A DNA stretch of 64,000 bases from NCBI GenBank assembly GCA_037176885.1, contig JAWWNJ010000067.1, forward strand, positions 1,116,001 through 1,180,000. The letters run 5' to 3'. A model generated the notes under the pieces. It was not told where the DNA came from. It did not search any database and saw only the letters and a list, made by a program, of their open reading frames with translations. A program made the position numbers and the translations under genes. Each line of letters begins with the position of its first letter. Within the stretch, counting starts at the first letter, position 1. Shown here in pieces: positions 1-9,692 of this stretch. The stretch comes from Favolaschia claudopus (Eukaryota > Basidiomycota > Agaricomycetes > Agaricales > Mycenaceae).

Positions 1-218
1 TACTGTAGAATGGAGGTGTGCTTGTCGAGGAGGATGGCGCGGCCCGAAGCGGCGGCGGACTAGTGGGGAGTATTTGCTGGGTCATTGAATGCGGTATGGG
101 GCGGCGGGAGCGGAGGTGGGGGAGCGCGTGGAGGTGGAAGGTGGCAAAGAAAGAAGTGACATGCCGTGACGGACGCGTTTGCCGTTGATCGGCCGACGCG
201 CAAATACGAAACAAGTAC
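1..218. other. Intergenic flank left of the transposon
   Basis: No gene is visible. The stretch is purine-rich and GC-rich (GGCGGCGG and GGAGGTGG runs) and ends in CAAGTAC, the left target-site copy of the neighbouring transposon. If the element is removed, the two flanks join into a sequence carrying the direct repeat TACGAAAC either side of AAG. Confidence 0.5.
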
Positions 219-257
219 TGGGGACCGGCACCGCCGTGGACGAATCCGGCATGTTTG
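219..257 (+). repeat. Left terminal inverted repeat
   Basis: This 39-bp end begins TGGGGACCGGCACCGCCGTG and is repeated in reverse complement at 4108-4146 with one mismatch. It is GC-rich, unlike the AT-rich leader that follows. Confidence 0.85.
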
Positions 258-739
258 CCCGTGTTTGGTTGGCAGGAGCCCTTGGTTCCGGTTTTCAAAT
301 CCCTAAGGCTTTTTCCACAGGCGTTGTACCTCTAAAATATGGCTGAGACTTTTGTAGTAAACAAGCACGAAAATGGTCTCCCTAAGCCAAATTCAATTTT
401 TTTCGGCTCTTGGTATGTAGGGATCGCGTCTCCGCCGCGAACAGGATCTTCCGAGAGTAAATCAACCGAATTATATAAAATTCTCTTAGGCAGGCTGTAG
501 CCATGTATCATACCTACAAGTTTTACAGCGAAAGTTAGACGCTATGTGACGCAGGGAAAAAGCTTTAGGCTGTCGATTGAAGACATCAAACGCGCTATGT
601 CACAAGTGTGACACTCATTGATTTCCCAGTCGCGTCCTATCGCAACTCATTTTCTGCTTGCAATACTCCTCCCTAGGACAGGATTCTTGGCTCATAACAT
701 ACATGCAGCGACTGACTAGGCTCACCGACGCTTTCCCGC

Positions 740-3700
740 ATGCCTCGGGTCCCTAAATCGACTTCTAGACTTCATGACGCTGCTCGACAGGCCCGGGAGG
801 CGAAGAAGCTTCTTTCGGATGATAGTGACTGCGAGAACGTTCCTCCCGACAACCCTTCACCTCCAGCAAACCCACCGTCACGTAAAAAGAAGACCCTGTC
901 AGCGCAACTAGCGGAAAGCAATGAACGGATCACGGAGCTTGAAGGAACGGTCACGAACCTAGAGGCAGCACTCGGACGACTACAGAACGAGTTCGACGAG
1001 CTACAAAGACAATATACTGCACTGGCTAGCAAGAACGAGGTCACGACAATTGCACACAACGCTCTGAAGAATCTGAAAAGGAAAGCCGATGTTACCTTCA
1101 CGGAGGAGCTGCGGAAGAAGAACAAACGGATAAAGAGGCTGGAGAAGGAGCGCACCACCCAAACAGAGACTTCTTGCACTGAGCTAACGAAACTCGACGA
1201 CACTCTCGACGCCCATACTCAGAAAATAGCCGAATTGGGACGGGATCTTGCGTCTGCGCTCAACGAACTGGTACTGCGGGATAAAACTATCAAGATACTT
1301 CAGGACACTGTAAAGACAAAACAGTCCACTCTCACCGTGACGCGGAAACACCTCTACACTTCTCAGAAGAAGAACCATCGTCTGACTGTGGCGCTGGGGC
1401 AGATACGAAGTAAATACAAGGACCTTCTTACCTGGAATCCAACCCTCCATGGACAATTCACCACTGCTGCTCGAGAGCTAGCTCGTCGTCTAACGCAGGC
1501 AGGATGTGCTGCCGAGAAGATTGCATACGCTGTGGAGAGCTGTGCGAGCGCATTTGGGATCAGAATCTCACGCAGTTTCATGAGTGCAAGGACAGTAGCG
1601 CGAGCGATCGACGAAGGTGGGAAGTATGGCGAGATCCAGTTGGCGCGGGAGATTATGGATGCTCCAGGTGCAAGATCTGAAAAACTGTATGCTCAACCGC
1701 TAACTTGATTCAGGTTTTGTCGCGAGTTCCGATGGTACCTCGTTGCGCGGTCTCACCATTGAGTCGCGCCACATCACTCTTCTCACCCCGAGCTATGAAC
1801 CCGGAGTCGATGACGCAGACCAGTCCACTTGGACCCATCGAACACGTTTCCTGGAGGTTGCCCCCGCTCTTGACCATACTGCGCAGCGTCAATTCGAAGG
1901 AGAGTCGGAAGCTGCTGCTCGGGTGGCGACTGTATACAGCAACAGTCCTTTGGCAGCCAAAGAGCGACGGATAATGGACAAGAATGATTATTGGCGGAAG
2001 AAGATGGGGGAGATGAAGGATCATGCGGCGGATGGGAAGAAAGGATTCAAAATCTCGGCGGACTATAAGAAGGAAGTCATTGTCCGCGACATGGGAAGAG
2101 AAGCTCTAGACGACGAAGATCTCACCACAGGTCAAATACTCCTCAGCGTTCTCGACGTTAAAGATGCAGACTTGCTCGCTGTAGGCAGAATTTCGACCCA
2201 ACAATTGGCTGAATTGTACGTCCTATTCACAGTTTATCCGCGACTTATTCTTCTCAGGTCGACTGAGGCTCGATCCCAACTTGCTGAGGCGGCGCTTGAG
2301 CTGAAGATTGGCCAGGAGAAATTCGACTTGCTTTCGCCGGAGGAACAACAAAACAAATGCACTCATATATTCGGAGGATGCTGCTGTCACAAGGATCTAA
2401 ACGTCGTCAAATATGGCTACCTGTCGATTCAACGCGCTTACGATGAATACGGACTGCCGCCTCCCCTTCTCCTCCCCAACAAAGCTCACGCGTCCACAAT
2501 CCGAGTTGGAGCTGGCGACAACGACAGCGAGGCGGCGGTACGGAACGCCATAGAATCGAGCACTTCCGGCGCCATCAAGCTGCTACAACTCATCGGCTCA
2601 CTCCTTCAGCACAGGGATAAAGAGCGAGGCTATCAAGATAAGTGTGGAATATTCATGCGAGAACACAAGATGGAGCTCTTCGATCTGGACGAACCTAGCA
2701 GATTCCCCGACGTCTCGAATAACCGATATGGCGCCTACACTTATGCAGCTGCAGAAGTGGTATGTTTCCACACTTTGATTCATCAACTCATCCACGAGAC
2801 CCTGGACGGCAAAACCAATTCTGGCAAAGCCAACCATGTCGAACAGAATGTCCTCAATGGGCTGGCGTGTCCGGTTACAATGGCGGAGATGGTCGCCTTG
2901 GCGCTGTATGGAGCATCGGTTTCGTGGCCGTACATGGCCCAGGTCCGCACCACGAAGGAGTCTCCTGTGAACTTGCTGTCGCTAACTGATCTGCATCGCA
3001 AACTGCCTATTTTTTGCTCCAACATCGCCGCCCACCCTTACCTTCTCTTGGACCCAACCGCCTCGCCAGACCAGCTCACAATCGACGGACGTCCTTTTGG
3101 CAACAAATTGCTCTTCTGGTCCATTGATCAACTCCGTCCCCTCCCGAATCTCTTCCTCGTCATCTCTCGGATGTTCTCTGGCTGCGAGACTGGCTGGATC
3201 AGATTCACTCCCGAGTTTCACATCGGAGGCACTTTCGACACACTCACCCCTTGGCAGCGTGCTTTACTTCACATCCCGTCTACAAACGATCGCAATGAAG
3301 GCGCTCTTGGGTCGAATACATCGTTCTCACGGGATAAACCCAACTCCAGCCCTCAGTCTTTCTCCAATCGCACCCGAGCGGAACGCAACAACACCGAAGC
3401 TTTCATCAAAAAACACTGTGATGCAGCAGTCGAGAAATTTGTGATGCGGGAAGTGCGAAAGGATGGCAAGTTGAGGCTGCGCACGAAATTCAGGAAGGCT
3501 TTCTTGGCTTTCCAGCGAGACAAAGCGGAGAAGGGGCAGAAACGACGAGAGAAAGCGGCAGCAAAAAAGAAGGCCACCGAATTCCGGCTAGCGACGACCC
3601 ACTTGGAGCTCAACGTTGATGCCATCCAAGCGATGACTTCGGTTAAATTGAAGGGGCAACTGGAGGTCTATCGAGATGTGTTGAAGGACGAGATTTTGAA

Positions 3701-3948
3701 GAAGAAACTGTGGAAGGACATGGCGACAGTTGCGGTGCGCCGAACTTTGGTACTTGAAGCTCGAGCCCGCGAATTGGCTCGCCGACGGTGAGTACTACGC
3801 TGCCGGCGACACCTGCTGACATATCATCCACAGAGAAAATACCCTTGTAGTTCCCGCTAACCCCTCTGAACCGTCAGAAGATTCTATGGTCATCGATGAG
3901 CACGGATATTGTGAAGGTGATGATGCTGAATGGGAGGACATGAACTAA
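740..3948 (+). CDS. Putative RNase-H-fold transposase, 1038 aa
   Basis: Exons 740-1667, 1714-3787 and 3834-3948 join in frame; both introns are 46 nt with GT-AG borders. The N-terminus is basic; residues about 55-225 are a long coiled coil rich in Glu, Lys and Leu. From residue 310 comes a conserved-looking core: SSDGTS (Asp316) followed by a beta-like ITLL stretch, a Cys-rich GGCCCHKDLN (Asp537), a hydrophobic helical region, and NDRNEGALG (Glu838). The order D, D, E and the strand-like contexts suggest an RNase-H/DDE catalytic core, with the CC-H-D motif resembling those of hAT-like and KDZ transposases. The C-terminus is Lys/Arg-rich and ends in an acidic tail. It is the only gene inside matching terminal repeats, which is the main reason to call it a transposase; the catalytic assignment is inference. 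Confidence 0.65.
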
Positions 3949-4107
3949 CTGATTACCAACTTACGATATTAATTCAAAAATTGGGGAGCTGATAGATATT
4001 GGTATTATAAACATATTCTACAGCGACAGCTAGATGTATAAATGGATGTGGAAGCCGGAATGCGAGGGAACATGGGTTTCGAGATGCTAGGCGGGAGCAA
4101 ACAAGTA

Positions 4108-4146
4108 CAAACATGCCGGATTAGTCCACGGCGGTGCCGGTCCCCA
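4108..4146 (-). repeat. Right terminal inverted repeat
   Basis: Mirror of the left end with one substitution. The heptamer CAAGTAC also occurs immediately inside this end (4101-4107), as well as outside it, which may be chance or a trace of an earlier insertion. Confidence 0.85.
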
Positions 4147-4153
4147 CAAGTAC

Positions 4154-4586
4154 GAAACAGGGAACAGTGACATGTCACATCACACATCACTCTCCTCCTG
4201 CCACCACCACCGATTCACCGACAACGTCCACAGCGTCATTTAACGGCGGTATCTTGGTACTGCTGCAGCTATGTTTGGATCACTCAGTCTCTCCCCTATA
4301 TCGCAGCCGCTATCTACGATCAAAATCGACTAATTCTTATATCGAGCCGCGAGCGACGCCTCCGACGCGTCCTGATTGCGTCCTGATCTCTCTTTTCTTG
4401 CATATAGGTAACCAGTGATCTCCTCTCCGCTGACGCATACGTCGCTTAGATTAGCTGGCTACGAGAGTTGGCGCATAGGTAGCTCACTTGTCTTTACCGC
4501 ATTCCTTACCGGTAGGTGGCAACGTCTGACATTGCTGATCGAGCTGTCTAATTGACTTTTTAGTTGACTAAGTCAAGCGCACAGTT
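4154..4586. other. Intergenic region, no gene seen
   Basis: Right flank of the transposon. Short unsupported reading frames only. Confidence 0.5.
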
Positions 4587-4895
4587 GATTTGAGCGGCTG
4601 GCTGGCTCGAGTGGATGGGTGGCTCGAGCGAATGTGTGGGTTGAGCGGGAGTTGGCTCGAGCGGATGGCGCGCTCGAGCGGGTGGCGGACTCGAGCGGGT
4701 GTCAGGCTCGAGCGGGAGTTGGATCGAGGGGACGGTGGCTCGAGATGTAGTTTGGCTCGAGCGGGAGTGCGCTCGAGCCAAGGGCGTATATATAGGGTAG
4801 TAGCTATCAAATACAATATTTTATTTTAGTGTGGCTCGAGGCACCGCTCGAGCGGCTCGAGCGAGTCGGGCGTTGAGACGCCGGAATCTCGAGCG
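4587..4895. repeat. CTCGAG-rich degenerate minisatellite
   Basis: The core GGCTCGAGCGG recurs at least a dozen times with 12-30 bp spacing and variable linkers (ATGG, GTTG, GTGT). Each core contains the palindrome CTCGAG. A TATA-like GTATATATAGG sits inside at about 4787-4797, splitting the array. It lies between the transposon and the 3' end of the first F-box gene. Confidence 0.75.
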
Positions 4896-4968
4896 AAGCT
4901 AAGCTGACTTCATTCAAAAGAGTTTTTATGTCTACGATTCCGAAAGAAAGACAGCTACAACCCTATGA

Positions 4969-6587
4969 TCAATATTCTGGGAGAGCGATCCCGGTCTCTT
5001 GATACGCCCACGAGCTAGCCAAATCATGATCTTGCGTCTTTTGAAGTTCATACGTGCGACGACACGCAATCACAGTGCAACAGGAAGGCACGCTCGACCG
5101 GAAGGTCTTCATCGTTTGCCCGATAGCTTTATCCACCGCCCTCGTGTGATGGCCATTTCCGCACCACGCTCCACGACTTTTCTCTCTGTCTGCAGAGCGG
5201 ATGACCAGAGTATGAAGTGCAGGCAGGCCGGCGGCGGTGTCGAGCAGGAGATTCTATCGGGTTATGATCAGAATTCAAAGATTCGATTCGTCGAAAGAGA
5301 AGAAATACTTACGATGCACGCATCGACCTCGATTTGCTCCGCCTTCATGAGGACTCCGATGGGAGGCAATCCATACATTCGCTTTTGATTCCCATCCAAC
5401 GGAACCCGCTCCTCAGGTTCATGAACAATGCGAGTAGCATGTTCCCATGCATTGATGCTCATCTCGAGTTTTCGTAGGTTTTGGAGACGCGATACAACGT
5501 CGACATTGTGAGTTCCAAAACTGAATCGGTTTTCGTAGAAGGCGGGGCAGGAAAGTTCCACGAGGGAAGATGCATGACGGGATAAAGCTTCGAAAAATTT
5601 GTCTGCAAGGAGGTTGGACTGGTCTTCACTGCCAGCATCCGGATGGAGAGTCAGCTTTTCGATTCCGGAATAAGAGTCAAGATAGGAGAATAATTCCAGC
5701 GAGACGTGGCTCGAGATCTCTCGTAGCTTTATCCCAGGATTCCCGTTAACCCGTAGGGCCGCCCAAATTCTGTTCCATTCATCTTGAGTGTCCAGGTGTA
5801 ACCCGGTTAGTTGGGAATTCTGAGTCACGAGCTGGGAAATCTGCTCGTACGCAACAAATTTCCGACTAGGATCCGGATTCGGATACCAAGAATCGTCGAG
5901 ATTCGGACTCGTGAGCGAGAATCGGTGGAGACTCTTGGCGGTCAAGGTGGAGAAATCCATCTCGTCCTCGATGTCTTGAATATGAAGCGCGAAGTCGTGG
6001 AGCCGAGACGACACGGTCAGAAACGCACAAATTGTGGCTCTCTCCCAGTGCATAGAGCCAAGCTCGGTCGCGCCTACATGGAACACATACCAACTGAAAG
6101 GTCGAAGAGTGTAAGTTAGATTGAAAACAAAGAAACAATTGGATCGAAGAAGAATCAACTTACATGGCGGCTTGTATGTTTGGCAGCCCTGCTAACGCCC
6201 TAGTGAGCAGGTCCTGTGCCTCGTGTTCCGGAAGATGTAGCTTCTGTTCTGTGAATTCCTCGCCGTATGGGGTACTTGGGGTGCCAGAGCTAATCTTGAG
6301 GGTCTTCGCGTGATGCGTCCACCCGCTTTTCCCACCTGCCAGTGTTTCGAGTAGGTGCACTCCATCCGAGTTTAGTAGTAATGTATTTGTGTTCAAGGCC
6401 AGCACTTCAAAGAACAGAGGCCCGATCGAGTCATTGAAGTCTTTGCATACTGCGCGTAAATTCGCATGGTCCGCACGCGGAAGCTGTTCATACTATCAAC
6501 CGACCTTGTACTTGAGATCATGCTGCATTGAGAACAGACCTGATTCCCGATTTCCTGAACAAGCTCGACCGAAAGATTTGACAGCAT
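4969..6587 (-). CDS. F-box/LRR-like protein 1 (480 aa)
   Basis: Four exons join in frame: 6540-6587, 6164-6492, 5313-6093 and 4969-5253. The N-terminal 50 residues form an F-box-like helix set (LSVELVQEIG, then LPRADHANLRAVCKDFND), which in the family binds Skp1 of an SCF ubiquitin ligase. The rest has irregular leucine-rich segments (LTGLHL, IEKLTL, LRKLEMSI) expected to hold the substrate. A conserved RGAWCGNG block lies near the C-terminus. The start is fixed by the F-box and by agreement with the paralogue, whose first two exons are exactly the same size (48 and 329 nt). No partner or target can be inferred. Confidence 0.72.
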
Positions 6588-7099
6588 TATGAGAGAAAAG
6601 CAGGCGAGGTGGATAAGTATATGGCTGCAGTGAGTCAGGACTCAGGACAAGCGGAAACTCTCGATGATTGTGAAAACTCGGTTCGTGGAAAACAAGTGAT
6701 AGAATTTAAACCTTCAACGCAGCCGTGGTCAGACTTTCACTGGGAAGAGACCGGTTGTCGTTTCGGCGCCACGCGAACAAGATGACAGTTGGGAGCAAGC
6801 TGCTGGATGCCGCGGCGTCATGGTAGATTCGCCGTCGGGCTTTGCCGGGGAAATCAATGATGGCATTGGCCTTGTTCCGAACCCTCATCTCGTCTGCGCG
6901 TCCCAATGGAAGTCAAGCTCAGGGCATCGAATTTTTCTATCGGAACCGGACATACAACTCAAGCAACCGTCTTGCACACTCTACAATATATGTCAGCAGC
7001 ATTCATCTCCACCCACTCGCGGAGTCATCTGGGAAGCTCAACGCGTCTTTTGATACTATTACACAAGAAATAATGAATGCCTCGATTTCCACTGCTCCG

Positions 7100-8698
7100 T
7101 TATCTCTGTCCCCTTCCCATCTGTGATCCTCTGCCAATCGGTCGATATCCCAGTTTACCCTGCGAATCCCCGGCTGGATCTCCTTCTTCCATTTTCTCCC
7201 AGGCCTCTAGCGCATAGGTTTTGTTGCCAGCTTGCACAATAGCCGCGCTGGGAATATCTGAGCGGAAACTTGAAATTGAATTCTCAATCGCACGGGTAAC
7301 TGCGCCTTTGTGATGTCTTCTCCCGTTGCCGCACCAAGCACCGCGATTGCTTTCCGTTTCTGCAGACACAATTTCAACGATTTTCAGGTGGGGAAGGGAG
7401 GCTGCGGTTTGAAGTAAAAGTGCCTGCCGAAATGAAACTGGTGAGTTGTCTATTCAATATCTGAATCGGGAGGTACGTACGACGACAGGATCGATGTCGG
7501 ATTGGTCTGCCTCCATGGGTATGCCAACAGTAATGAATTTCCTTTCTGTTTGGCGCTCCATAGGTTTGGTCTTGCCTGCATTAATGCTCATCTTCAGACT
7601 CGTCAGTTGAGTGAGCAGCGAAATGACATGGTCATTGTGCGATGCAAAGCTAAATCGGCTTTCGTACGATGCGGGGCATGTGAGTTCCGACAATGTCGTT
7701 GCGTGGCGCGGGAGAACGTCCCAGAATTGGTCTGCGAGGCGGTCTGATTTTTCCCGGTTACCACCGTCAGGACCAACGAGCGTCAGCTTCTGTACCCCGG
7801 TGTAGGAATTGAGGTAGGCGAAAAATTCAGGTGTAACCACATTGGTCGTAATTTCCTTGAGCTGTGTCTGTGACTTGAATCGTAGCGCCGTCCAGACTTC
7901 TGACATCTCCTTCGCAGGGCCCTCTAAATGAAGAGCGGTGAGTCGATTCTCCACGGCCAGACGGGTGATTTCTTGATACATAGGCAGCGAGTCGGCCGAA
8001 ACGGAGTTCCTCCCTCTCCTTCCCCGCCACAAACGCCATGAAACCTTTGCAGTTAGTCTTCGAAGACCCTGAACCTGCAAAAGTGACAAATCTGTCAGGC
8101 TCTGAGCATCCAGCTCGAGCGTATCAAGGTCCGCTAGGGCATTCAGAAATCCGCAAATCGTTTCGTTTTCCCATTTCACCGATGCTCTCTCGTGTATCTT
8201 CCATCTGAAAATAGAACTTTGAGGTTCCAATCATACGGTGAGCAAACCGATCTCCTACGTGACTGTCCGCAATTTCGGTACCGAGCTCAGGGCATTAGCA
8301 AGGCGGCGCTGCAGGATGAGCTCATCCACAATAGCGGGAATCTCCTCCTCGCTTGGGACCGAGGTTCCGGCTGGGATCTCTCCTGTTGTGTCGATGCACA
8401 GAGTCTTTGCATAGGTCGTCCAGCCCGTTTGCCAACCCGCGAGAACTTCGAACAGCTCTCGTCCTTCGAGACTGCCAGTGCCTAAGTTCCTTGTCTTGAG
8501 AGTCAATAGCGAGAAGAATAAGCGTTGCATAGCCTCGTTCAGGCCTCTGCAAGCTGCACGGAGGTTGCCGTGGTCTTTATGGGTGAGCTGCACAGTGAGA
8601 ATACGTTATTTGACAAGAATGATGTCCTCAAAGAATGCCAGCATACAGACCTCGTTTCCGATCTCCTCGAGGAGTTCCGTCGACAACTCAAGCAACAT
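7100..8698 (-). CDS. F-box/LRR-like protein 2 (474 aa), tandem paralogue
   Basis: Exons 8651-8698, 8259-8587, 7481-8204 and 7100-7423 join in frame with the same intron phases as the neighbour at 4969-6587. The F-box reads LSTELLEEIGNE then LRAACRGLNEAM; the LRR-like body shares the motifs LTALHLEG and VQKLTL, and the C-terminal RGAWCGNG block is kept. Sequence divergence is considerable, so the duplication is not recent. The two genes run head-to-tail about 0.5 kb apart. The role is inferred from the F-box only: substrate adaptor of an SCF ubiquitin ligase. Confidence 0.72.
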
Positions 8699-8795
8699 AT
8701 GGTGAGTGTTATCCTAGGAAGGAACGAAAGTCGTAGCTGGAAAGATGAGTGTAAAGGATGGGAACAGATACCGTGATACTTTGAGTTCGGTGCGC

Positions 8796-8807
8796 TATAT
8801 ACTGCGG
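8796..8807 (-). promoter_or_regulatory. TATA-like box of F-box gene 2
   Basis: On the minus strand AGTATATAGCGC lies about 100 bp upstream of the start codon at 8698, inside GC-rich DNA. Confidence 0.4.
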
Positions 8808-8809
8808 CG

Positions 8810-9604
8810 GCGAGGCAGTGTTCTGCTTGATGTTCTCCCGCCCCCGCAGCAACTACCAACTACAACACGGCAAATCACATCGAACACTTTCTGAATTGCG
8901 GGCGGCGGGTTGTATTGTCATCGTCGGCCGCTGTCACCTCGGAGGGCGGCGATGTTGAAGTGAGTGACCAGCACGGTTGCAATTCTATTTCGCCGAGTCA
9001 TCCACGCTCTTCAAGTTCAATTCTCGATATTCCAATCATCTTCGACTGTAGGGCCTAGTCAACGAACCGACTCGGAGCAGTTGGAACAAGTTGAACTATA
9101 TATACTGACTGTTGGCATACAGTTACTGTTACTAGTAGATTTAAATTCACCAGCAGAGTGGTTCAACTTGAGGTGAATTCTTTTTTAACGCAACTGGTAC
9201 TGGATTCTTTGTTCACACAGTAGTATTTAGGATCGAACAACTTTAACAATTTAGTCATGTACGAAAATATTGAGACGAAGGGTGTTCCTTCTAGCTGTCT
9301 CTGTGAGAAAATCGGAATGAAGTTGGAGCGTAATCATACGCCTCAGAGTTAGGGGTCGAATTGATGGCGACCTGTGAGATGATGATTAAAGGCAGAACTA
9401 CAAAGCAACTATGTGGGTCGGCTTATGGTGATAACCAACAGCAACCTAACCCTCAATGGCGCCGCTACGGACCTGATTTCGATATATCTCAAGGTGATTT
9501 TCGCGAATTCGGCGAAAAAACAGAATTTATGGTAGCGGCTCGAAAAAATACAAGTTTAGTGTTCAACCTATCCAAAATAGAGCTGGAAAAAGGGACAAAA
9601 GAGC
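8810..9604. other. Intergenic region, no gene seen
   Basis: AT-rich spacer with only short unsupported reading frames. It ends in the pol III terminator of the tRNA gene (TTTT on the minus strand at 9597-9600). Confidence 0.5.
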
Positions 9605-9692
9605 TGATGCCTGCAGGACTCGAACCTGCAGCCTTTTGGTGGATATTTTGAGGCAGTCGAAGCCAAACACGCTACCATTGCGCCAAGGCACC
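9605..9692 (-). tRNA. tRNA-Arg (UCG anticodon) with 16-nt intron
   Basis: The minus strand folds as a full cloverleaf: acceptor GGTGCCT/AGGCATC (one G-U pair), D stem GCGC/GCGT with loop AATGGTA, anticodon stem TTTGG/CCAAA, five-base variable loop, and T arm GCAGG-TTCGAGT-CCTGC. The anticodon loop reads CTTCGA then a 16-nt intron (CTGCCTCAAAATATCC) then A, which puts UCG at positions 34-36 and the intron in the usual place after base 37. Box A-like TGGCGCAATGG and box B GGTTCGAGTCC are present, and TTTT follows at 9597-9600. It decodes CGA. Confidence 0.88.

Larger units (their letters stand above)
219..4146 (+). mobile_element. DNA transposon with 39-bp TIRs and 7-bp TSD
   Basis: Positions 219-257 and the reverse complement of 4108-4146 match at 38 of 39 bases; the ends begin TGGGGACCGGCACCGCC. 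Directly outside lie identical CAAGTAC copies (212-218 and 4147-4153), a 7-bp target duplication; an 8-bp ACAAGTAC reading is possible because the last base of the right end is also A. The 3.93-kb interior holds a single spliced gene on the plus strand and about 480 bp of 5' leader. The near-perfect ends and intact gene suggest recent activity. An 8-bp duplication would resemble hAT and KDZ elements, but the end sequence does not match a family I recognise. Confidence 0.85.
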
